Positions 34,999 to 42,593 of a stretch of 64,000 nucleotides of DNA are shown one piece after another. Origin of the DNA: Streptomyces noursei ATCC 11455. GTDB taxonomy: Bacteria; Actinomycetota; Actinomycetes; Streptomycetales; Streptomycetaceae. A program made the position numbers and the translations under genes. Each line of letters begins with the position of its first letter. Position 1 is the stretch's first letter. The DNA is taken from the NCBI RefSeq assembly GCF_001704275.1, contig NZ_CP011533.1, positions 8,122,001 through 8,186,000 of the forward strand, in the 5' to 3' direction. Under the pieces are notes generated by a model, which saw only the letters and a program-made list of their open reading frames with translations, did not search any database and was not told where the DNA came from.

Positions 34999-36222
34999 AT
35001 GATGATGGATCCGAACGGGGCAGAACCCGTACACACCGTCAGCGTGCTGTCGGTGGCGCGTCAGCCCGGCTGCCCCTTCGACCCGCCCGAGGAACTGACG
35101 CGTGCACGCCGGCACGGCCCCATCAGCCGATGTCTCTTGCCCGGCGGCCGCCAGGGCTGGCTGGTCACCGGCTACGACCTCGTCCGATCGGTCTTGGCCG
35201 ACTCGCGGTTCATGTGCGTCCGTGGGCTCACACTCGATTCGTACGTGGATATCGGCGACGTCGTGGTTCCTCCGGTGGCACCGGGCGAGTTCACTTTCAT
35301 GGACGAGCCGCAGCACAGCCGATACCGGAAGCTGCTGGCCGGCGAGTTCACCGTCCGGCGGATGCGCATGCTCACGGAGAGCATCGAGCGGGTCACCGCT
35401 GACCACCTGGACGCCATGGAGCAGGACGGGCCGCCGACAGACCTGGTGACCGCGTTCGCCGAGCCCATCCCCGCGATCATGATCTGCGAGCTGCTGGGGG
35501 TGCCGTACCAGGACCGAGGCTCCTTCCAGGAACAGTCCGCGAGGCTCTTCAACGGGGATGCGAGTGCGGAGGAGCAACTGGCCGCCTACACCGCGCTCCG
35601 GGAGTACATCGCGCGGCTGGTGGCCGTCAAGCGCGCCCACCCCACCGGCGATGTGCTGGGCGACCTGACCAAGAGCGACCTGACCGATGAGGAACTGACC
35701 GGTGCCGGCTTCCTTCTGCTGGCGGCCGGGCTCGACACCACCTCGAACATGCTGGCGTTCGGCACCTTCGCCCTGCTCAGCCACCCCGGACAATGGGCTG
35801 CGCTGCACGCCGACCCCGCGATCGCCGACAAGGCCGTCGAGGAACTGATGCGGTATCTCTCCGTCGCCAAGACCTTCATGAGAACCGCGTTGGAGGACGT
35901 CGAACTGGGCGGCCAGACCATCACGGCCGGTACCACGGTGCTCCTCTCGCTCCACACCGCCAATCGCGATCCCCGGCGCTTCCCCCAACCGGACACTCTC
36001 GACATCGAGCGGCAGGCCATCGGACACCTGGGCTTCGGCCACGGCAGACACCAGTGCCCGGGCCAGCAACTGGCCCGTGTCGTGATGCGGGTGGCCTTCC
36101 CCGCGCTGGTCAACCGCTTCCCCACGCTGCGCCTGGACGTACCGCCCGAGGCGATCGACCTGCACTCCGAAACCGCTGATGTCTTCGGGGTGCACAGCCT
36201 CCCGGTCGCCTGGGATGCGTGA
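34999..36222 (+). CDS. Cytochrome P450 (bacterial class I)
   Basis: 407 aa; ATG occurs three times in a row and the third (35005) is best spaced from AGAGGG. I-helix AGLDTTSNML, K-helix ExxR as EELMR, and the haem loop GFGHGRHQCPGQQLAR with the Cys ligand are all intact. Soluble, no membrane anchor. Actinomycete P450s of this type hydroxylate or couple secondary metabolites with a separate ferredoxin; none is encoded nearby. The I-helix and F-x-x-G-x-H-x-C-x-G pattern fit the CYP105/107-like group, but no subfamily is claimed. Confidence 0.93.
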   Translation: MMMDPNGAEPVHTVSVLSVARQPGCPFDPPEELTRARRHGPISRCLLPGGRQGWLVTGYDLVRSVLADSRFMCVRGLTLDSYVDIGDVVVPPVAPGEFTFMDEPQHSRYRKLLAGEFTVRRMRMLTESIERVTADHLDAMEQDGPPTDLVTAFAEPIPAIMICELLGVPYQDRGSFQEQSARLFNGDASAEEQLAAYTALREYIARLVAVKRAHPTGDVLGDLTKSDLTDEELTGAGFLLLAAGLDTTSNMLAFGTFALLSHPGQWAALHADPAIADKAVEELMRYLSVAKTFMRTALEDVELGGQTITAGTTVLLSLHTANRDPRRFPQPDTLDIERQAIGHLGFGHGRHQCPGQQLARVVMRVAFPALVNRFPTLRLDVPPEAIDLHSETADVFGVHSLPVAWDA

Positions 36223-36239
36223 TCCCTTCGAGGCCGTTT

Positions 36240-36550
36240 TCCCAAGTTCCGCCGCCGTGCGACGTGCACCCGCCCGTACGGCGTGCAGCACCCGCGCCGG
36301 CAGGGGACCTGTGATGGCCTCGACCGTGGGGTGAGGGTCGGTGTCGGTGGCCAGTTCTCCTCTGTCGATGCCGCGGCGGACCAGGGCTTCGGCACGCTCA
36401 AGGCGAGTGCTCCAGTAGGAGCGCCGCCCTTCTTCCAAGTCGTCTTCGCCGCGCACGGTGCCCAGGTGGAGCAGCGCGGTGCCGGCCGGCGTCGCGAGGT
36501 ATCGGGCCAGCGCCGTGAACAGCGCGGTGAGGTCCGCGCGCACGTCACCC
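36240..36550 (-). pseudogene. C-terminal remnant of a TetR regulator
   Basis: The reverse strand encodes DLTALFTALARYLATPAGTA, then SYWSTRLERAEALVRRGIDR and GELATDTDPHPTVEAITGPL, the ligand-binding C-terminus of a TetR_C-type regulator. No HTH is present and the frame has no natural stop. Its 5' end abuts the 5'-truncated hydrolase on the other strand, so one deletion removed the start of both genes and the region between them. Confidence 0.72.
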
Positions 36551-37296
36551 ACCGGCCGGACGGCGGTGGCCCCTTCCCCACGGTGGTCTTCTTCCACGGC
36601 GGCGGCTTCGTCGCGGGCGATCTCGACACCCACGACGACGTCACCCGGCGGATGTGCCGCGACGTGAACGCCGTGGTCGTGGCCGTCGAGTACCGGCTGG
36701 CGCCGGAGCACCCCTTCCCCGCCGCCTACGACGACCGCCTGGCCGCCACCCACTGGATCGCCGAGCACATCGACGACTACGGCTGCCGCCGCGACCGCCT
36801 CGCCGTGGCGGGTGACAGCGCCGGAGGCAACCTGGCCGTCACCGTCGCCCTCACCTTCCGCGACGAGGGCCGGCCACTCGTCGCCCAGCTCCTGGTCTAC
36901 CCCGCCACCGACTTCGTCGGCGACCACCCGTCCCGCACCGAGAACGCGAACAGCTACTTCCTCGGCACCCAGGACGTCCTGGACCTGTAAGACCTCTACG
37001 TAGGCCAAGACCGCGCCCTGCGCGGCTCGTTCAAAGCCTCCCCGCTGCGCGCCGACAGCTTCGCCGGCCTCGCCCCCGCCATCGTCGGAACCGCCCAGTA
37101 CGACCCCCTGCGCGACGAGGGCAACGCCTACGCCCAGGCCCTGGAAGACGCCGGCGTCGACGTCTTCGCCCGCACCTACGCCGGGCTGATCCACGGCTTC
37201 CTCAACCTCTTCCCGGTCTCCCCGGCAGCCGACGCGGCCGTCACCGAGCTGTACACCCGGCTCAAGCATCAGCTCCGGGCATCCGCGGGACGGTGA
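36550..37296 (+). pseudogene. HSL-family alpha/beta hydrolase, 5'-truncated and with an internal stop
   Basis: The frame carries the oxyanion motif VVFFHGGGFVAGDLD, VAVEYRLAPEHPFPAAYDD and the nucleophile GDSAGGNLAV. A TAA at 36988-36990 interrupts it; the same frame continues with DLYVGQDRALRGSFKASPLR, then the Asp region (YDPLRDEGNAYAQAL) and His (LIHGFLNLF) to a natural stop at 37296. The N-terminal cap is missing. All catalytic residues survive on either side of the nonsense codon. Confidence 0.85.
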
Positions 37297-37436
37297 AGGC
37301 GTCGGCCTGGTCGAGGATCACACGGCCGGGGCATCCTCGACCGCTCCGAGGACCTCGCGACGTGACGAACGGAGAGCCGATCGACAGGTAGCCGAACAGG
37401 AAGTTCGGACCGTGCCCGGAGGGCGCGTTGAGCGCG

Positions 37437-38207
37437 TCAGCGGGTGGGGCCGATTCCCCAGGCGACGGCTCGGGCGGCGGCGGCCGCGCGGTTGGGGATG
37501 TCCAGCTTGGCGAGGATGTGCTCGATGTGGGTCCCCACGGTGCGCGGCGCGATGCACAGCCGCTCGGCGATCTCTCTGTTGGTGCGGCCGGTGGTCAGTT
37601 CGGCCAGCACCTGGACCTCCCGGGGCGAGAGCCCACCGGGTCGCCGCGCGTCCGCCGCGGGGTCGGTCGCGGTGGCCTCCTCGCGCGGCGGGCCTCCTTG
37701 GGCGACGGCCGCGGCGAGGGCCTCGGTGAGCAGGGTGACCACGGCGCGCGCCGGGTCGGGCGTGCGCCGCGGTCGGCGGGTGCTGACGTTGAGCATGCCG
37801 ACGTACCGGCCGTCGGCGGTGAACAGGCACTGGGCCACGCCGTCCTCGATGCCCAGGGGAGAGAGCACCTCCGTAAAGCCCGGCGATGCCGCCAGGAGGT
37901 GACGGGGGACGTCCCTGAGCCAGAGACCGCCTCGGGCCGGGCTGTGCAGCACGGCGAACACCGGGTCGTGGTGGAGGCGGGTCTCGATGTAGGCGGTGGC
38001 CTCGTCCGGGTAGCTCCCGGCCAGGGTGGTGTGGCGCCGGCAGCGCGGATCCCATCGGGCCAGGGAGGCGTGGTCGTACTCCATCACCTCCGACAGCGCC
38101 GCCAGGACCGCGTCGAGCCCGGTGGCGCCGCTGGTGGCGCTTCTGGCGGCCTCGCGAACGTGGACGGCCGCATCCAGGATGTCCGCCGTGCTCCGCTGCG
38201 CTGCCAC
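37437..38207 (-). CDS. LuxR-family regulator with GAF-like sensor domain
   Basis: 256 aa from GTG. The N-terminal half (about 30-165) resembles a GAF/autoinducer-type sensor (EVMEYDHASLARWDPRCRRH, GVAQCLFTADGRYVGMLNV). A C-terminal LuxR HTH follows: LSPREVQVLAELTTGRTNRE and IAERLCIAPRTVGTHIEHIL. A TTGACG, 17 nt, CATCCT, 6 nt, GTG arrangement suggests a leaderless promoter. It is followed on the opposite side by the amidohydrolase gene, also on the minus strand, which may be its target. Confidence 0.85.
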   Translation of the reverse strand: MAAQRSTADILDAAVHVREAARSATSGATGLDAVLAALSEVMEYDHASLARWDPRCRRHTTLAGSYPDEATAYIETRLHHDPVFAVLHSPARGGLWLRDVPRHLLAASPGFTEVLSPLGIEDGVAQCLFTADGRYVGMLNVSTRRPRRTPDPARAVVTLLTEALAAAVAQGGPPREEATATDPAADARRPGGLSPREVQVLAELTTGRTNREIAERLCIAPRTVGTHIEHILAKLDIPNRAAAAARAVAWGIGPTR

Positions 38208-38257
38208 CCCCCAAGGATGATCATGCGCCCGGAATACGTCAATCGCGACGGGTCATG

Positions 38258-39970
38258 TCAGTTGCGGAGGGCGTCGTGCACGACCTGCCCGTCGAGGACG
38301 GTCAGGACGACCGGCATCGTCGGGATGTCGTGAGGGTCGGCCGTGAGCAGGTCCCCGTCGAGGACACAGAGGTCGGCGACCTTGCCCGGCTCCAGAGAGC
38401 CCTTCCAGTCGTCGGCGAAGTCCTGCCAGGCCGCGTCGATCGTGTACGTACGGAGCGCCTCGGCGAGCCCGATGCGCTGCTCGGGGCCGCTGACCCGGCC
38501 GGCGGCCTTCGACTCGCGCAACACCATGGTGGCGACGCCCTGGCGCCAGTCCGGGGAGGTGACGGGGGCGTCGGACCCGCTTGCGACGCGCACGCCGGCG
38601 TCGAGGGCATCGCGGTAGGGCCATGCGTACGCGGCCCGTTCGGCGCCGACGAACTCCTCCTCCATGTCGGCGACGGTCCACTTGATGGTGGGGTTCATGT
38701 TGACGCCGAAGCCGTGCGCGGCCAGCACCTTCATGCTGTGGGCGGTGAGGAAGTCGCCGTGGATGACGTAGTGGCGGGCGTCGGGCCGCGGGTGCTCGGC
38801 CATGGCCGCGGCGAAGGCGTCCGTGACGGTGTCGATGGCCCGGTCGCCGGTGACGTGGACGCCCATCTGGTGCCCGGCGGCGTGGGCGTGCTGGATGATG
38901 GCGTCGATCTCGGCGATCTTCTCGCTGTCGGTCTCGCCGCCGACGCACAGGGATCCACAGCCGCCGCCGATGTACGGCTCGTTCATCCAGGCCGTCTTGT
39001 TGGGGACGATGCCGTCGGCGAAGATCTTGACCCCGTGGATCGTCAGGCGGCCCGGGGCGGGGTCCGCGGCCTCGCCTGGGGCGGTGAGAGTGGCGAGGGC
39101 GCGGGCGAACTCCTCGGCGGTGCTGGCCATTCCGGTGGGCAGGAGCAGGACCCCGACGCGGGCGGTCAGTTCGCCGTCGGCCAGCAGTTGGCGGTAGACG
39201 TCGAGGGTCTGTGCGCCGAGTGCGCCACGCATGATGCCGTCGCCGCCGGGGCCGAGCCCGGGCTCGGTGTAGCTGGTCACGCCGAGCCGGGCGAGCGTGG
39301 CGAGGGTCGACCTGATCGCATCGGTCCGCTCCTGCCGGCTCAGCGGCGGCAGCGCGTTCTGGACGAGGGCCTGGGCCCCTTCGTGGAGGAGCCCGGTCGG
39401 CTCACCGGCCTCGTCCACGACGATGGCCCCGCCGGGCGGCGCGACGGAGTGCCGGTCGATCCCGATCAGTTCCAGCGCCTTGGAGTTGACCCAGGTGGCA
39501 TGACCGGAGAAGGAGTACAGGACGACGGGGTGGTCGGGGCTGACGGCGTCGAGGTCGTGCCGCGAGGGCAGCCGCGACGGGTCGGACACGCACTCGTCCA
39601 GGTAACCGGTGTCCCAGCCGTGCCCCGTGATCCACTGCCCGACCGGGACGCGCCCGACGGCCTCCCGTACCTCCTCGGCCACGTCCGAGAGGGAGGACAC
39701 GGCGGGATGGCCGAGGTCGACGGAGAGCGGTGGCGTCGACATGCCGAAGGCGCATCCGTGCAGATGGGAATCGTTGATGCCGGGAAGCAACGTCGCTCCG
39801 TGCAGGTCGACGACGCGGGTGTCGGGCCCGATGAGCGGCGCGACGTCGTCCCGCCCGCCAACGGCAGTGATGATCCCGCCGGTCACCGCGAGTGCCGAGG
39901 CTACGGAGAATTCCGCATCGACCGTGACCACCCGTCCGTCGAGAAACACCAGATCCGCGTACGCGTCCAT
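38258..39970 (-). CDS. Amidohydrolase family 3 protein (YtcJ-like)
   Basis: 570 aa from ATG 39968-39970, with GGACC before it. Metal-site features: NDSHLHGCAFG (H-x-H), later VHVTGDRAID, YVIHGDFLTAHSM and ASGSDAPVTSPDW (the catalytic Asp). These enzymes hydrolyse amide or related C-N bonds with one or two metal ions. Cytosolic. Substrate unknown. It ends 50 nt upstream of the LuxR gene start, the two lying in the same direction with the amidohydrolase first. Confidence 0.9.
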   Translation of the reverse strand: MDAYADLVFLDGRVVTVDAEFSVASALAVTGGIITAVGGRDDVAPLIGPDTRVVDLHGATLLPGINDSHLHGCAFGMSTPPLSVDLGHPAVSSLSDVAEEVREAVGRVPVGQWITGHGWDTGYLDECVSDPSRLPSRHDLDAVSPDHPVVLYSFSGHATWVNSKALELIGIDRHSVAPPGGAIVVDEAGEPTGLLHEGAQALVQNALPPLSRQERTDAIRSTLATLARLGVTSYTEPGLGPGGDGIMRGALGAQTLDVYRQLLADGELTARVGVLLLPTGMASTAEEFARALATLTAPGEAADPAPGRLTIHGVKIFADGIVPNKTAWMNEPYIGGGCGSLCVGGETDSEKIAEIDAIIQHAHAAGHQMGVHVTGDRAIDTVTDAFAAAMAEHPRPDARHYVIHGDFLTAHSMKVLAAHGFGVNMNPTIKWTVADMEEEFVGAERAAYAWPYRDALDAGVRVASGSDAPVTSPDWRQGVATMVLRESKAAGRVSGPEQRIGLAEALRTYTIDAAWQDFADDWKGSLEPGKVADLCVLDGDLLTADPHDIPTMPVVLTVLDGQVVHDALRN

Positions 39971-40096
39971 GGAAGGTCCTTTCAAAAACCGGGCGCACCG
40001 AGGCCACCCGCGAACGATCTCCCGAGGACTATGAACCACGCCCCCACCAGCGCACATCGGTCATCCCACCGATACGCGCTCGCCTCCCCTTGTCTG

Positions 40097-41341
40097 TCAG
40101 TCGTCGATGGCCTGGTAGAGCGTGGTCCAGAAGTCGTGGATGAGTTGTGCCGGGGCGGGGAGGGACAGCCCGACCTGGGTGAGGAGGACGCCGACGAGCC
40201 CGTTGCGCGGGTCGGCGTAGACGGTGGTGCCGGTGCCGCCGTCCCAGCCGAACTGGCCGATGGGTGCGTAGTCGCCGCGGTAGGTGCGTACCGCCATGCC
40301 GTAGCCCCAACCGCCGTGCTGGCCTTGACCGAAGGAGATGTGGACGTTGTTGCGGGCCAGGTCGTTGCGGGCGGCGTTCTGTTCGGGGGTGAGGCGGTTG
40401 GTGGTCATCAGTTCCACGGCGGACCGGGACAGGATGCGTTCGCCCTCGTGCATCCCGCCGTTGAGCAGCATGCGGAAGTAGGCGTGGTAGTCGTCGACGG
40501 TGGAGACCAGTCCACCGCCGCCTGACGGGAACGCCGGAGGCGTGCTGTACTGCCCGCCCGCCGCCTCGTCCCACACGGTGAACTCCCCGGTTTGCGGGTC
40601 GGGCGTGTAACAGGGGGGCAGCCGGTCGATCTTGCAGGCAGGCACGTGGAAGCCGGTGTCCTTCATGCCCAGCGGGCCGAAGATCCGTTCGTGCAGGAAC
40701 GTGTCGAACGACTGGCCGGTGACGCGGGCGACGAGGACACCGAGCAGGTCGTTGCTGATCTGGTACTGCCACTGCTCTCCGGGCTGGTGCATCAGCGGCA
40801 GCGTGGCCAGTTGACGCATCCACTCGTCCGGCGCGGCCACCGCCGTCGCGCTCTGGCTGAAGATGCCCCGCTCGAAGACCGCGTCCATGATCGGGGTGCC
40901 CAGCGACGTCAGATCCATGCCCAGGCCGAAGGTGGAGGTCACCAGGTCCCGTACGGTGATCGGCCGCCGCGCCGGGACGGTGTCGTCCAGCGGGCCGTCG
41001 ACCCGCTTGAGCACTTGGCGATCGGCGAGTTCGGGCAGCCACGGCTCGACCAGGTCGTCCAGCCGCAGTCGGCACTCGTCCAGCAGGACCATCGCCGCCG
41101 CCATCGTGACCGGCTTGGACGTCGAGGCCATGCGGAAGATCGTGTCACGGCGCATGGGTGCCCCGCCGTCATGGCGCATCGTGCCGATCGCTTCGACGTG
41201 CGCGTGACCGCCCCGGCTGACCAGGGCGACGAGTCCGGGAATCCTTCCGGACTCCACGTGCCGCGCCAACACGTCGCGCACCCTGCGCAGCCCGGTTTCG
41301 GAGAAGCCGCCGTGCTGACCGGGAGTGATGTCGAGGGACAT
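40097..41341 (-). CDS. Serine hydrolase of the beta-lactamase class C/esterase family
   Basis: 414 aa. Nucleophile motif S-x-x-K in FRMASTSKPVTMAAAM (about residue 72-75), the Tyr motif in QWQYQISNDLLG and a late G-rich motif in QFGWDGGTGTTVYADP. No signal peptide, so it is probably a cytosolic esterase or peptidase rather than a beta-lactamase. It lies downstream of the DUF4097 gene in the same direction, separated by a tandem repeat. Confidence 0.87.
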   Translation of the reverse strand: MSLDITPGQHGGFSETGLRRVRDVLARHVESGRIPGLVALVSRGGHAHVEAIGTMRHDGGAPMRRDTIFRMASTSKPVTMAAAMVLLDECRLRLDDLVEPWLPELADRQVLKRVDGPLDDTVPARRPITVRDLVTSTFGLGMDLTSLGTPIMDAVFERGIFSQSATAVAAPDEWMRQLATLPLMHQPGEQWQYQISNDLLGVLVARVTGQSFDTFLHERIFGPLGMKDTGFHVPACKIDRLPPCYTPDPQTGEFTVWDEAAGGQYSTPPAFPSGGGGLVSTVDDYHAYFRMLLNGGMHEGERILSRSAVELMTTNRLTPEQNAARNDLARNNVHISFGQGQHGGWGYGMAVRTYRGDYAPIGQFGWDGGTGTTVYADPRNGLVGVLLTQVGLSLPAPAQLIHDFWTTLYQAIDD

Positions 41342-41366
41342 GGTGTGGCTCCTTGTGAGATGCGTG

Positions 41367-41455
41367 TGACTGGTGACTGGTGACTGGTGACTGGTGACTG
41401 GTGACTGGTGACTGGTGGTTGGTGGTTGGGTGGGTGGTTGGGTGGGTGGGTGGTC
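41367..41455. repeat. Heptamer tandem repeat (TGACTGG)
   Basis: Seven perfect copies of TGACTGG occupy 41367-41415, followed by a degenerate GGTTGGGTGG-like tail to 41455. The repeat lies between the DUF4097 stop and the serine hydrolase start. Copy number could easily change by slippage, altering the distance to the hydrolase ribosome site. Confidence 0.9.
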
Positions 41456-42116
41456 AGAGGCTGCGGGCGGTGATGTCGCCGTGGGAGGTGGTGGCGCGGA
41501 TGTCGAGGTCGGCGGTGCCGTCGTTCTTGAGTGCGTTGCTGATGCGGCCGTGGGTGGTGTGGGCGTCCAGGGCGGCCGAGACGCCGCTGGCGGCGCCGAT
41601 CGTGATGTGGCCGGACTGGGTGTGGAGCGCGACCTTGCCGCCGGTGGCCTCGGTGATGCGGATGTCGCCCCGTGCGGTGCTGATCTCCGCGGGCCCGCCC
41701 AGCCGGCCGACCTCGACATCGCCGTCGACCGCGGTGAGGCGCAGGCCGGCGGTCTCGTCCAACGTGATCTGGCGGTAGGCGCCTTCGAAGACGACGTCGC
41801 CGAGCCGGCCCAGGGTCCGCAGTTCGGCACTGGCGGTCTTGGCCTCAACTCGGGAACCGGCGGGCAGCTTGACCGTCACCTCGACCGATCCCGAAGGGCC
41901 GAAGTACTGGTCCTGCGCCGACGACACGATCCGCAGGACCCCGTCGGCGCATTCCACCGAGGTCTGCTCCGCCGCCTTCACGTCCCGGCCCTTCGAGGCG
42001 TTGGCGGGCAGGACCTCGACCACGGTGTCGGCCCGCTCCGCGGCGATGAACTGGACGCGCCCGGCGGGGATGTTCAGGACGGCGGAGATCGGGGTGGGGG
42101 TGTCGAACTTCTGCAT
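41454..42116 (-). CDS. DUF4097 beta-strand repeat protein
   Basis: 220 aa with no signal peptide. Repeated strands of the form G-D-V-x-V/I-x-x-x-x-G (DGDVEVGRLGGPAEISTARG and ARGDIRITEATGGKVALHTQ) build a beta-solenoid like other DUF4097 proteins. Function unknown; often found downstream of HTH or sigma-factor genes. It is the first gene before the serine hydrolase. Two TTGCAA-core palindromes lie upstream. Confidence 0.85.
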   Translation of the reverse strand: MQKFDTPTPISAVLNIPAGRVQFIAAERADTVVEVLPANASKGRDVKAAEQTSVECADGVLRIVSSAQDQYFGPSGSVEVTVKLPAGSRVEAKTASAELRTLGRLGDVVFEGAYRQITLDETAGLRLTAVDGDVEVGRLGGPAEISTARGDIRITEATGGKVALHTQSGHITIGAASGVSAALDAHTTHGRISNALKNDGTADLDIRATTSHGDITARSL

Positions 42117-42242
42117 GGTGTGCTCCCTTTGCGTTTACGGTCGGGCTGTTTCCGAACGATGGAAACGCTACGTTGCTTTCCGCGCCCCGGCAACGAGTTC
42201 TTTGCGTGAAAGGAGCATCGCTGCAGGTGGATTGATGGAAAT

Positions 42243-42297
42243 CGTTGCAACGCCCTCTCGGCTAACGCAATGACCAAGTGGCCGATCATTGCAATGA
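42243..42297. promoter_or_regulatory. Pair of TTGCAA-core palindromes
   Basis: CGTTGCAACG (42243-42252) and TCATTGCAATGA (42286-42297) are exact palindromes with the same core, centred 44 bp apart (about four helical turns). They stand between the DUF4097 gene and the second kinase gene. They are likely operators of a dimeric regulator encoded elsewhere. Confidence 0.55.
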
Positions 42298-42581
42298 ATT
42301 GAAGGTGAACGCTATGGCTGAGGCACTTGGCCCGCCGGCGCACGAGTTCCTCAGGTGCGCGCGTGAAGCGCTTGTCGAAGCCGGCGGGCCGCTCGCCTCG
42401 GCTGCCGCGGTGCTGGCGGTTGGCGTGCTGATCGCTCGGCTCGGGGATGGTGTGCTGATGCGCCTGCTCTGCCGTATGCGCGGTTTTCCGGACGGCGGTG
42501 GTGACGGTCGGCTGCGTCCGGTCAACTTTCGTCGTGGGCCGTCGCGACCAATGGCGGGTGCGGTTTCCGGCCATGGCTGCC
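42298..42581. other. Intergenic region before the kinase, with a doubtful frame
   Basis: A plus-strand frame from about 42314 (MAEALGPPAHEFLRCAREAL) is open and reads like the start of a helical protein, but it has no family match and runs out near 42500. It may be a gene remnant. Conserved promoter DNA shared with the first kinase starts near 42530. Confidence 0.3.
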
Positions 42582-42593
42582 TAACGTGGCCGC
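42564..42593 (+). promoter_or_regulatory. Leaderless promoter of the second kinase
   Basis: TAACGT (42582-42587) is followed by 6 nt and GTG 42594. The surrounding bases match the region before the first kinase at 5.44 kb, so the promoter was copied together with the gene. Confidence 0.6.

Noticed and set aside
34972..37269. A 765-aa minus-strand frame across the P450 and hydrolase genes
   Set aside because: Only a short part (36240-36550) reads as a real protein, a TetR C-terminus. The remainder is antisense to the P450 and hydrolase genes.
41367..41455. The TGACTGG repeat as a CRISPR or origin iteron array
   Set aside because: No spacers and no replication gene nearby; the unit is a simple heptamer.
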